A DNA stretch of 64,000 nucleotides from Candidatus Amarolinea dominans (GTDB lineage Bacteria > Chloroflexota > Anaerolineae > SSC4 > Amarolineaceae): contig JADJYJ010000007.1 of assembly GCA_016719785.1 (NCBI GenBank), positions 124,001-188,000 on the forward strand. The letters are read 5' to 3'. Numbering within the stretch: position 1 is the stretch's first letter; every line of letters begins with the position of its first letter. Below are positions 7,387 through 16,700 of the stretch, piece by piece. Both the position numbers and the translations under genes were made by a program. The notes below the pieces were generated by a model. The model did no database searches. It was not told the origin of the DNA and saw only the letters and a program-made list of their open reading frames with translations.

Positions 7387-10300
7387 AACTCGCCCTGCTC
7401 GGGGCGCGGCGCGCCCCTCTCGCGCGCCAACCGCGTGATCTCCGGCCAACTCTGTACAAGACTATTATACGCCAAAGCTTCCGTGGCGCGCTTCTTGCGT
7501 TCGCAGATCGTGTAGAGCCGATAGGCCAGCTCGCGGGCTGGCTCGGCCTGGCTGCCCAGCTTGCTGACCAGCGCGGCCGCGGCCGACTCGCCGCTGGTTT
7601 CGAGCACGCGCACGAGCTGATGCACCGCTTCCCAGGCGGTCAGGCGCTTGTCGGTGGCGGGGTCCCAATCCGCGGGCAGCTCGGTCGGCTTGAGTAGGCG
7701 CACCTTGCCGTGGCTCGATTTCAGGATACCCGCGTCCACCATGCCGGCGACGCTGGTGTTCTTGGCCTTGGAGAGGGTTTCGGCCACGCCGAATTCGCCC
7801 TCGGCGAAGCCGGACCCCTCGAACCACGCCAGCGCCCAGCGGGTGTCCGCGTCGAAGTCGCCCTCCTGCTCGGCCAGCGCCTCGTCCAGGGTCTGGTTGA
7901 TGAGCGCCAGCGCCTCACGCACGGTGAGCGGCCGGCCCGCGGCGTCGAGCACCCGTGCGTAGCGGGTGTAGACCGCCATGCCCGGCCCGATGGCCGCCTG
8001 CGCCAGGTCCACCGGCGCGATGTTGCCGCGCTGGAGGTGAACCAGCGCGACCGGCAATTCGGCCTTGAGCGCGGCTACGAACTCGCGCCGCGTGGCAGTG
8101 GGCGCGTCGGCCGGCCGTTTGCGGCAGACGAGGACGATGCTGGAGGCGAGGGCATTACGGTTGGTCTTGAGGTTGCTAGTATATTCTGTACGCATTGGCC
8201 AGGTACCACTGATCGCAAACCCCGCCTGAATGACGGCGTCAAGAAAGGTCTCCCACCCAGTTGAGGCGGTACCTTCGCTCTCCGTCTCAGATTGTCTGAA
8301 AGCATAGTATATCGTGACAGGGAAACCAGTATGAGCTAGTTCCACAAGGCGATGCATCGCGCGGGTCATACCACTCATGAAAAAGCGCTCAGCATCTTTC
8401 TTGGTGGCATGTCGGTAGGCAAACGCCACCAATTCATCAGTCTTCGGGACAGTCATGGTTGCAAAGAGGTTCGGTAGAACTGCACTCAGTGAACGCCGCA
8501 TCCACAAATAGAAGAAGTCCGAGATATCAGCATACGGTACATTGTCAAAATAGGGCGGATCCGTCGACACGATCTTCCCCACACTGATGGTCTGTGTTGT
8601 GGCTTCTGCTTGCGAGGCTTCGCCATAACCGACCTGAGGCAGCCTAAGCATCGCGTTGGTGATATACTCAAACTGTCCAATAATGTTGCCCGTAGAACTA
8701 CTCATAGGATTGCCTTCTGCAAAGTCCCAAGTCATAGGCAGGACTTGTCGAGCAAAGACCTGTTGAACCATTCCACCAGCGTTATCCCAGAAATTGAGCG
8801 TTGCAGAACGATTCGACTGGCGACTCACTCCGATTCCCAAGTAGACAGCCACGGTGTCTGCATAAGCGGTTGCACGATCACCGCCACTATCGAGACTACG
8901 ACCATCATCAGACAGGCCAGCAACAACGGCGTCGCGTTTCACTCGCGCGCGTGCCTCATACACCAATTCGGCGAGCATTGATAGCAGTACCAACTGGCGG
9001 CCGGTAAAGAGTTGCGAGAACTGCTCCATGCCATAGGGTTTCACTCCGAGATACTGTGTACTACCAGAAATCGTCACCTCAGGTTTCCACTCTGGCTTTG
9101 CCGAGCGTGCTATTGCTTCTTGCTCGACCGTTGGCGGGAGGTACACGCGTCCGCGCTCGCCCTCAGCCACGATAGCCATCAGCCGCGCGCCCATGCGTCC
9201 AGCCTTGCCTTCGGCCTTGATATAATCACCGGAAATCGGCGCGCCGGACATCACGCAGGCGAAATTCGCCCGCGCCAACTTGGTGCCATTCTTCGCCGCC
9301 TCTGCATCCTTCGGCTTGCCCACCTTCACCGTGAAGCGGTAGCCGGGCGAGGAAGTAGGAGGTAGGAGGTAGGAGGTAGAAGATAGGAGATAGGAAGTAG
9401 GGGAAGCGCTGCCCCCCCTATTTCCTACCTCCTCACTTCTATTTCCTACCATCACCGGCTCGACATACGCTTCCTTGCCCGGCTTGGTGGAGAGCATGAA
9501 GGTGGAAGCGAGCGGCACGTCCACCTGGTTGAAGGCGGGATTGGGGCTTTTCACCGTGCGCGCCCACAGCCACGCGATCACCGTGAGCTTGCGCCCCACC
9601 AGCGGCTTCAGGTCTGGCCGCTCCTGCGCCATCTCCGCCGTGATCTCGATCTTCGGGTACAGATGCCCGATCCGCTTCTCCGCCTCATCGCGCATCCACT
9701 TCCCATAATAGCGCACATCCTCAGCCAGGCCCGCCGCGCCGCGGTAGGAGATAGGAAATAGGAGAGAGGAAGTAGCCCCTTTAGCGCCGCGCCTATTTCC
9801 TACCTCCTCACGCCTATTTCCTACCTCCTCACGCCTATTTCCTACCTCCTCACGCCTATTTCCTACCTCCTCACGCCTATTTCCTACCTCCTCACGCCTA
9901 TTTCCTATTTCCTCTCTCCTACTTCCTGGATGCACCGGCGGCCGGCCGGCGAACTTGGGCGGAATCTCGATCATCGCTTTGTTGATCAGCACCGCCACGG
10001 GGTTGAGGTCGCTGGCGTAGGCTTCGAGGCCCAGGCGTTGCGCCTCCAGCGGCAGCGCGCCGCCGCCGGCAAAGGGATCGTGGAACGCGGGCAGCTTGTG
10101 GCGGTCGAAGAGCTCGCGGGCGCGCGGGTGATCGGCGTTCTCCGCGCAGGTGTAGCGCCAGCTTTGCCAGATTTCATCGCGCGCCTGTTGGAGCACCGTC
10201 TCGTTGGTGGTGTTCTCCCACAGCACCAGTTGCCGGATGATCTCGAACAGCCGCTCCCGTTCGAGGTCGGCGGCGCACTCTGGCAGGGTTGGCTCCGGGC

Positions 10301-10625
10301 CGGGGTCGGGCGCGGCGTGATTGCCCTGGCGGCGAGCTTCGTCGTACGCGCTTTTGCGCTTGCTCCACGCGTTCCGCCGCCTGGTCAGCTCCCGGTTGGC
10401 CGCGCGGCGCTTGTCCGGGTCGCTCAGCAGCAGCTCGGCATGTTCGGACGGGTCGTCCACCATCTGGCTGAAGATCACCGCGCGCGCCGCGGCCAGCGGT
10501 CGCCGCGCCCACCACAGGTGCAGCGTCGAGGGGTGGCCGTGACGGATGGATTTCTCCCGCGCCGACGCGGCGTTGATCGCGTCAAGGGGGAGGGCGACTT
10601 CGATGAGTTTCTTCTTGTAGGTCAT
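7362..10625 (-). CDS. DUF1156 DNA adenine methylase-like protein, component of an Hma-type defence operon
   Basis: 1,087 residues. The N-terminus MTYKKKLIEVALPLDAIN, followed by HPSTLHLWWARRPL, is the DUF1156 domain. DPFAGGG (183-189) is methyltransferase motif I, which binds AdoMet. DPPYF (696-700) is catalytic motif IV of amino-methyltransferases (N6-adenine or N4-cytosine). The protein should modify host DNA so that the partner helicase and ATPase spare it. The ATG at 10625 has AGGA eight bases upstream; an in-frame extension to 10667 has no support. Two hairpin repeats are read in frame as about residues 234-303 (RREEVGN heptads) and 400-435. The last codons (FGQDERD, stop) lie in the CAGGAT repeat array. 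Part of a zinc-ribbon-like stretch (FACVMSGAP) has kept only one Cys. Confidence 0.88.
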   Translation of the reverse strand: MTYKKKLIEVALPLDAINAASAREKSIRHGHPSTLHLWWARRPLAAARAVIFSQMVDDPSEHAELLLSDPDKRRAANRELTRRRNAWSKRKSAYDEARRQGNHAAPDPGPEPTLPECAADLERERLFEIIRQLVLWENTTNETVLQQARDEIWQSWRYTCAENADHPRARELFDRHKLPAFHDPFAGGGALPLEAQRLGLEAYASDLNPVAVLINKAMIEIPPKFAGRPPVHPGSRREEIGNRREEVGNRREEVGNRREEVGNRREEVGNRREEVGNRRGAKGATSSLLFPISYRGAAGLAEDVRYYGKWMRDEAEKRIGHLYPKIEITAEMAQERPDLKPLVGRKLTVIAWLWARTVKSPNPAFNQVDVPLASTFMLSTKPGKEAYVEPVMVGNRSEEVGNRGGSASPTSYLLSSTSYLLPPTSSPGYRFTVKVGKPKDAEAAKNGTKLARANFACVMSGAPISGDYIKAEGKAGRMGARLMAIVAEGERGRVYLPPTVEQEAIARSAKPEWKPEVTISGSTQYLGVKPYGMEQFSQLFTGRQLVLLSMLAELVYEARARVKRDAVVAGLSDDGRSLDSGGDRATAYADTVAVYLGIGVSRQSNRSATLNFWDNAGGMVQQVFARQVLPMTWDFAEGNPMSSSTGNIIGQFEYITNAMLRLPQVGYGEASQAEATTQTISVGKIVSTDPPYFDNVPYADISDFFYLWMRRSLSAVLPNLFATMTVPKTDELVAFAYRHATKKDAERFFMSGMTRAMHRLVELAHTGFPVTIYYAFRQSETESEGTASTGWETFLDAVIQAGFAISGTWPMRTEYTSNLKTNRNALASSIVLVCRKRPADAPTATRREFVAALKAELPVALVHLQRGNIAPVDLAQAAIGPGMAVYTRYARVLDAAGRPLTVREALALINQTLDEALAEQEGDFDADTRWALAWFEGSGFAEGEFGVAETLSKAKNTSVAGMVDAGILKSSHGKVRLLKPTELPADWDPATDKRLTAWEAVHQLVRVLETSGESAAAALVSKLGSQAEPARELAYRLYTICERKKRATEALAYNSLVQSWPEITRLARERGAPRPEQGELFGQDERD
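9349..9450 (+). repeat. In-frame GGAGGTAGGA-type hairpin repeat inside the DUF1156 gene (second insert in the protein)
   Basis: A purine arm (9349-9404) of GGAGGTAG/GGAAGTAG units faces a pyrimidine arm (9418-9450) of CTATTTCCTACC units. It is read on the minus strand as about residues 400-435 of the methylase (GNRSEEVGNR, then a Ser/Thr/Leu-rich return arm). The frame is preserved. Confidence 0.85.
9743..9928 (+). repeat. Hairpin plus five tandem 21-bp units inside the DUF1156 gene (RREEVGN heptads)
   Basis: A purine arm at 9743-9776 is followed from 9791 by five perfect copies of a 21-bp unit (GCCTATTTCC TACCTCCTCA C) and one degenerate copy to 9928. Because 21 is a multiple of three, each copy adds the heptapeptide RREEVGN to the methylase without shifting frame (about residues 234-303). 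It sits just after motif I of the methyltransferase. Confidence 0.92.
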
Positions 10626-10753
10626 GTGGTTTCCTGGGCCGAGTTTGCTCATGGTTTGCTTATGCAATTACGTGTCATAATTGCGCAACACGCAATTATC
10701 ACGTAATTCCTGCGCAATCGCGGGCGGAAAAGGCTGGCGGCGTCCGAGCACGA

Positions 10754-12412
10754 TCACGACGGCGCCTCTATGTCACCGGTTTCGATTTTCTCCCGGCCGG
10801 GATACCAGCGGGCGCCTTTTGTGTGACCGACCTTATGGACATGCCCATCGGCCTGCAATGCGCGCAGCAGCCACTGTACCTGGTCACTTGAGAGCGCAGG
10901 CAGAACCTGGATCAGCTCAGCTAACTGGCTGCCCTCCTGTGCGTTATCCTGGATGTGCTTCAACAGCAACGCCTTGTTCGTCTCTCGATCCAGCCCGCGC
11001 TGGCGCGTGTAGACCCCACCTTGTCCCAGAAAGGTATACAAAGCGCGCGATAGCATGTAGCGCACACCGCGGCCGCGCCCGGTACGTTCAATCAAGCCCT
11101 GGTCAACCAGGAAAGGCAGCCGGTCGCGGAGCAGATCAGGTATCGGTTGCTCCCGGTGCACCAGATCGAGAAGGAGGAAGTCCTGCGTGACAAACGCTGC
11201 CAGCCGTTCCTGGCCAACCTGTTCCAGAAAACGTAAGAACTGTGGGTCTTGAATCTCGCCGTGAAGGGTGAGCGCCACCTGGTATTCATCGCTCTCGCGG
11301 AAGTCCGGCTGCGGCTTGCTCTCGCGGATGCACTCTTCGAAGATCCGGTTCATCCCTTGACCCGCCCGCTCAACCAGGCCGCAGCGCGCAAACGCTTCAG
11401 CGATCCGCCGGTTGCGCGGCGCCTGCCGCCAGAGGATGTTTTCGAGGGTGATACCTGGCGGAAACCCGCCCGGACTCACGACTTCCAGACGGCGGGGGTA
11501 CTGGCGCACAAAGACCGACCCCGGCAGGCGGTAATCCCGGTGGCTAACGGCGTTGAGGATAGCTTCGCGCACCGCGGCCTCGTTGAAAGTGGGCACGTCC
11601 AGCATGACAAAGCCGTACTGAAAATGCTGTTTGTCGTTGCGGAGGTTGATCTTGTGCCAGATTTCGTCCTGGAACAAAAAGAAGCCCTGGCGGTATTCCT
11701 CACGCTGGGCGGCCGGGCCAGTGACATCGCTCGAACGGTATTCGAAGATGACCTCCGCCTGGCCCAGGTATTGACCGAGCGCCTGGTGCGTGCCAAACAA
11801 CACCAGCGCGGCGTAGGTCACGCCGCCGCGCACCACCAGTTCAGCGTCCGCCAAGAGTTGCGCGACAGGAAGCGCTTCCAGGGCTTTGTTACCCGACTTG
11901 CGCTGCCACATGGCGCGGAAGTGGCCGATGGCCGCAGGATCGAGATCGGCCAAAGTCGCACGGGGGCAGATTTCCGCCGAGAAATCCGGCCCAGCCTCAT
12001 CGAAAATGCGCTTGAGCAGATCGGGGGTCATCGGGATCAGGTCTTCGCCGCCGCGCATCCAGTAGGCGCCGTGGTATTGGATCGGCACCCCCATAGGGCG
12101 CGAGGGGACACTGAACACGATCACGCGGCCGTCGGGATGCTGGAGGGCTGCAACATCCACGCGCAGCCGCAGCCGCTCGATCAGGCCGGCCTTGGTACGT
12201 TCCAGATCGGCGAAAGCCTGGCTGCCGACGATATGCCGGGGGCGCTTGTCGGTGACGCCCAGGATCATCGTTCCGCCGCCCTCGTTGGCAAGCGCCACGC
12301 AATACTTGACCAGTTCCTCGAAGTCGTAGCGATTCCTCGCCTCTTTGAACTCCAGGTGCTCGTCTTCCCCGGCGCTCAGCCAAGCTTGGAGTTGGGGCAG
12401 ATCAATGTTCAT
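10754..12412 (-). CDS. AlbA_2-type putative transcriptional regulator / RecG-like accessory protein (copy 1)
   Basis: 552 residues. The N-terminal AlbA_2 (Schlafen-like) domain is seen in EHLEFKEARN and in ALANEGGGTMILGVTDK. The middle has the HATPase_c_4/RecG_C-like block AAVREAILNAVSHRDYR, then LEVVSPGGFPPGIT. The C-terminal third looks like winged-helix DNA binding. These proteins are often annotated as ATP-binding regulators and are common in defence and mobile regions; the actual role is unknown. The ATG at 12412 has GGGAGG seven bases upstream and overlaps the stop of the truncated methylase remnant as GGATGA. A second, different AlbA_2 gene lies upstream. The gene appears to have been inserted with the downstream methylase. 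Confidence 0.8.
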   Translation of the reverse strand: MNIDLPQLQAWLSAGEDEHLEFKEARNRYDFEELVKYCVALANEGGGTMILGVTDKRPRHIVGSQAFADLERTKAGLIERLRLRVDVAALQHPDGRVIVFSVPSRPMGVPIQYHGAYWMRGGEDLIPMTPDLLKRIFDEAGPDFSAEICPRATLADLDPAAIGHFRAMWQRKSGNKALEALPVAQLLADAELVVRGGVTYAALVLFGTHQALGQYLGQAEVIFEYRSSDVTGPAAQREEYRQGFFLFQDEIWHKINLRNDKQHFQYGFVMLDVPTFNEAAVREAILNAVSHRDYRLPGSVFVRQYPRRLEVVSPGGFPPGITLENILWRQAPRNRRIAEAFARCGLVERAGQGMNRIFEECIRESKPQPDFRESDEYQVALTLHGEIQDPQFLRFLEQVGQERLAAFVTQDFLLLDLVHREQPIPDLLRDRLPFLVDQGLIERTGRGRGVRYMLSRALYTFLGQGGVYTRQRGLDRETNKALLLKHIQDNAQEGSQLAELIQVLPALSSDQVQWLLRALQADGHVHKVGHTKGARWYPGREKIETGDIEAPS

Positions 12413-12558
12413 CCGGGTGCCTCCCCGCGTGCCCACCACAGGCGCAGCATGCTTGGATGGCCGTGACCCCTTCGGATGGATTTCTCGCGCGCCGACGCGG
12501 TGTTGATCGCGTCGAGGGGGAGGGCGACTTCGATGAGTTTCTTGCGGGTGGTGGACAT
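12409..12558 (-). pseudogene. Truncated 5' end of a second DUF1156 methylase gene
   Basis: The minus strand reads MSTTRKKLIEVALPLDAIN..., then ASAREKSIRRGHGHPSML and RLWWARG, ending in GEAPG and a stop. This is a 49-codon copy of the first ~42 residues of the DUF1156 protein encoded at 7362-10625. By eye, 68 of 71 bases match between 12473-12543 and 10543-10613. The ATG at 12558 sits three bases after the stop of the upstream AlbA_2 gene, so this was probably the original methylase start. It was cut off after about 45 codons where the AlbA_2 copy 1 reading frame now begins. Confidence 0.9.
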
Positions 12559-12561
12559 GCG

Positions 12562-13770
12562 TCATTCCTGGCCCAGGACGCCGTTGGCGGCACGGGCTTC
12601 GATCCGCACGGAGAACCAGTGCGGATCGAAGGTGAACTTGGCTGGGGGGCTCTGGTTGATTTCGAGCGCTTTGCGTGCGCGCAGCACCCCTTGTCCAAAG
12701 CGATTTGTGTACCCCAGGACGCGGATAGCCTCAGCGATGACCGGATTGCGATAGCCAACGGCGTACGGGAAATTCTTCGGGGACGCCTCGCCATAAAGCC
12801 CGCCTGGGTTGTTGATCTCGATGTGATCGGGGAACCAGTAGAAACGCACGGGCGCGTTCGATTGATAATTGCGATGCATGATGGCATTGATAAGAAGTTC
12901 ACGCACAGCAACCTTGGGGTAGTCGCTGATCATTGCCTCACGCAGCGCGCTCACCGGCACAGGATGCTGGCGCAGGTTGACATCCATCAGGAGGTCGAGG
13001 GTTTGCAGGATCGTGTGCAAATCCCCCATCGCCCGCTTCTCATCAATCACATCACTGCTCATTTCACCGCCGGCATACCGCACGAACTGAACGTAAGCCC
13101 CCGGCAAGTAGTAGGTAGGCTCATCTGCCAGGAGCAGGACACCCGCATGGGTGGGACAATCTTGCTTGAGATCGAACAAACGCAGGCTGGCGAGTTGCAG
13201 CTTGAACGGACGCTGGTTCTCAACGATCACCTCCTCGGCCACGGCGCGTCGCAAATAGGAAAGATAGAAGCGTTCCTGGGAGAGATCGGCCAGCGTGCTC
13301 TCCAGGCAAGGCAAGGCATCGAAAGACCTGGCGTAGGAAATGCGCCGCTCACTGAGAATACGCTCCTCTTGCTCGCTGGCGGTTGCGCGACGAGGGCCAA
13401 CGCGAATCCAGACTCTGCCTTTGTAGCGCACCGGGGGCAGGTCCGAAGGCAGAACTTCGACCACCGCCAGATCGCCACCCGGCAAGGAGTGTCTGCTCAC
13501 CGTGATGGCCGGGAGCGGTTGAATGTTTCCGTCGGAGCGCAACGCGGCGAGGTTCTGAAGCAAATCATCGGTGACAGAAAGACCGTTGGGGCGCCCGTCG
13601 TCGCTTGCGCCAACGATGAGGTATCCGGGCTGGCGATGATTGGGGAAATCATTCGCGAAGGCGCAGATGGCCTGTCCGAATTTGTCGGTGTTATTGGTAG
13701 ACACAGTGCGCTCAACGCGATCGGACTCCAGTTCGGACAGCATGGTTTGGAGTTGTTCTTGGCTCAACAT
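12562..13770 (-). CDS. AlbA_2-type putative DNA-binding / RecG_C-like protein (copy 2)
   Basis: 402 residues. The N-terminal region FGQAICAFANDF and GYLIVGASDDGRPNGL is an AlbA_2 domain. The C-terminal block VAVRELLINAIMHRNYQ, then IEINNPGGLYG, is the HATPase_c_4/RecG_C-like domain. FGQGVLRARKAL matches the end of this domain. The start ATG at 13770 follows AGAGG at nine bases. The gene directly follows the SNF2 helicase gene (25-base gap) and is three bases from the truncated methylase start, so it looks like an ancestral operon member. It is related to, but shorter than and distinct from, the second AlbA_2 protein downstream. Its role in the system is unknown. Confidence 0.8.
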   Translation of the reverse strand: MLSQEQLQTMLSELESDRVERTVSTNNTDKFGQAICAFANDFPNHRQPGYLIVGASDDGRPNGLSVTDDLLQNLAALRSDGNIQPLPAITVSRHSLPGGDLAVVEVLPSDLPPVRYKGRVWIRVGPRRATASEQEERILSERRISYARSFDALPCLESTLADLSQERFYLSYLRRAVAEEVIVENQRPFKLQLASLRLFDLKQDCPTHAGVLLLADEPTYYLPGAYVQFVRYAGGEMSSDVIDEKRAMGDLHTILQTLDLLMDVNLRQHPVPVSALREAMISDYPKVAVRELLINAIMHRNYQSNAPVRFYWFPDHIEINNPGGLYGEASPKNFPYAVGYRNPVIAEAIRVLGYTNRFGQGVLRARKALEINQSPPAKFTFDPHWFSVRIEARAANGVLGQE

Positions 13771-13795
13771 AATAGATTGCCTCTTGGTTTGAGCT

Positions 13796-16700
13796 TCATC
13801 TTGGCGCCCCCGCCCGCGCCAGCAGCCCGGCAAAATCGTAGTTCACGCTCGTCACGCCGAAGTCCGGTTCGCGGTTGAACGGCCGGCGCAGGTAGTGGAC
13901 GCATTGCGTATTATCGCTCAGAAATTCGACAAGCGCCAGAATGTAATCGTCCGGCTTGTTGAGCGAATAGAGGATTTCGTTCTTGGTGACCGTCACCGTC
14001 TCCGCGCCGGTGATGCGCCCCTTCACCTCGATGAAGCGCAGCTTGCCCGTGCCGGGCACGCGGCTCTCGATGTCGTAGCCGAGCTGCTCGAACTCGCGGT
14101 CGCTCGGCGCGAAACCCAGGCCGCGCTCGACCGCCATCACGCTGGCGCGGGCGCGGGCGGCCGCGGCCTGCTTATCGGCAGTTGCGGCTGGCGCCGGCGT
14201 GCTCCGCCCGTTCATGGCCGCCAGCAGCCCCAACGGCACGATGAGCGCGCCGCCGAGCACTACGGGCGGCAGCGGCGAAATCTGGGCTTCGAGCTTCAAC
14301 TCCTCCAGCCGCTTCTGCAGTCGAGCTTGCAGATTGTCGGCGCGCTTGCGCGCTTCGCCCGAGTTCAGCCGGGCATTCGGCTTGCCGGCCTGCTCCTGCA
14401 GCTTGAGCTGCTCGGCGCGGTAATCCCAGTAGGTGATCTCCTTCATCAGCCGATCCTTGACCGCGGCCTCGGTCTTGGCGTTCAACGCCAGCTTGGGGCC
14501 GCGCACCTCGGCCAGGTGCTCCGGCACGACATGGGCGATGGCGTAACCCTGCGCCTGCTGTTCCAGGCCCCGCGTGATCCAGGTACACTCCGGCCGGTCG
14601 AGGAGCGCGTCCACGCCCGGTTCGCCCTCGGCCAGGGGGCGATAGTCGAGATAGGGCGCGTAGTGCAGATGGCGCGCCGTGCCGTCAGCGGCCAACTCGA
14701 CATAAAGCATCTGCCTGGAAATGACGCGGCGTTCACCGCTGCGCGTCAGGCTGGCGTCCTGGATCGCGTGCTCCAGGTAGAAAAGGACGCGGGGCTGCGT
14801 ACCGGGGTCGCGCTCGTCCACCAACACCGCGCCGCGCTTGAGCAGATCGCGCTGTCGTTCGAGGGTGAGATCGAGCACCGCATCCAACAGCGGATGGCCT
14901 GGACAGACGAACGCGGCCGGCGGTTGACCGGGCGGCGCGATCAGCTCCTTCTCGAAGACGATGCGCTCGTAGCGCGGCAGCACCGGTTCGCCGATCCCAA
15001 TCAGGCGATCGCGGTTCCGCACCGGCGCCGGCACGTGGGTCACCTCGTAACGGCGCGGCTCGCGCTGTTTGGCCGTGCCGCCCAGGCGTTTGAAGGCTTC
15101 CTGGAAGAACGACTCGATGTAGTGCGGCTGCAGGCGGCGGGCCTCGGCGCGTTCCATCTCCTCACGGATGCGAAAGACGCGGCTGGCGTCCATCACATCG
15201 CGGGCCAGCGCGCCCTCTTCCAGCAGGTTCTGCAACTGCTCCCGATCCAGCGCATGATCCAGCACGGTCGTCAGGCGGGCGCGCACCTCGGGCTGATCGC
15301 CGTAGCGGATCGCCTCGATGAGCAGATCGCGCAGCGGCTTGCCCTCGAACTGCAGCTTGCCGAGCACGTCGAAGACCTGGCCGCCCAGGGCCTGGCGGGC
15401 CTGCTCCAGCTTCTCGAGCAGCCGGCGGTAGACGTCGCCCTCGCGCGTCTCCTCGGCCACCAGGTTCCACAGGTGGCAGACCTCGGTCTGGCCGATGCGG
15501 TGGATGCGGCCGAAGCGTTGCTCGATGCGGTTGGGGTTCCAGGGCAGGTCGTAGTTCACCATCAGGTGGCCGCGCTGGAGGTTGATGCCCTCGCCCGCCG
15601 CGTCGGTGGCCAGCAGCACTTGCGTCTCGGGATCGTGGCGGAACGACTCCTGCGCCTGCAGCCGCTCCTCGCGGCCCATGCCGCCGTGGATCATCACCAC
15701 CGCCTCGCGCCGGCCGAGCAGCGTGGTGATGCGCTGCTCCAGGTAGTTGAGCGTGTCGCGGTGTTCGGTGAAGAGCACCAGCTTCTGCCGGGGCGAGGAG
15801 ACCGGATGGGGCACAGGATGGACAGGACGCACCGGATATTTTTCGTGCTCCCCCTGTAAATCCTGTTCATCCTGTCTGAACTCATACGTCGCCCGCTGCT
15901 CTGCCAGGCGGTTGGCAATAGCCGCGGGCGTGAAAATTTCGCCCAGCAGGCTGGCAAGCTGGCGCCACTTGGTGTCTGTGCCGCTGCGCCGGACGCCCAG
16001 GGCCAGCGCTTCCAGGTGCTTCAAGGTCGCGATCTCGGCCTTCAGCTCTTCGATGGTGCGAGCGGCCGTCGCCTGATCGAGAATCTCCTCCTCCACCGCC
16101 GCGACCTCGTTCTCCGGCGCTTCCTCCAGATCCTCGATGTCGTCGGCGTCGAGCACCGGGCTATCTGTCGCGATCGCCGCGGCAGCGCCCCGCTGTAACA
16201 ACTCCAGCTCGCGCAAGCGCCCCTCCAGCCGCTCACGCCGCCGGCGCAGCGATTGGTAGATCGCTTCGGGGGAAGATGCCAGCCGGCGCTGTAGGATGGT
16301 CAGCGCAAAGCCAACCGTGCCCGCGCGCTTGTCGTTCTGCAGCGCCTCCGCGCGGTTGAACTCCTGGCGCACGTAGTCGGTGACGGCCCTGTAGAGGTGC
16401 GCTTCGGCCGGCGAGAGTTTGTAGGGCACGGTGTAGGCGATGCGTTCCGGGAAGAGCGGCGTGCCATCGAACTTGAGCAGGCGCTCCTTCACCATGCGGC
16501 GCATCAGGTCCGAGACATCGGCCGCGTGAACGCCGTCGCGGGGTCGGCCCTCGAAGCGGTCGCCGTCGAGCAGCGCCATGAAGAGCTGGAAGTCCTCTTC
16601 TTTGCCGTTGTGCGGCGTGGCCGTCATCAGCAGGAAGTGCCGCGTGAGGGTCGAGAGCAGTTGGCCCAGCCGGTAGCGCTTGGTGACCTTGAGCTCGCCG

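Noticed and set aside
9791..9928. CRISPR-like short repeats
   Set aside because: 21-bp units abut without spacers and are translated in frame.
12413..12565. N-terminal extension of AlbA_2 copy 1
   Set aside because: The extra residues are the out-of-frame reading of the methylase remnant; a good ribosome site precedes the ATG at 12412.
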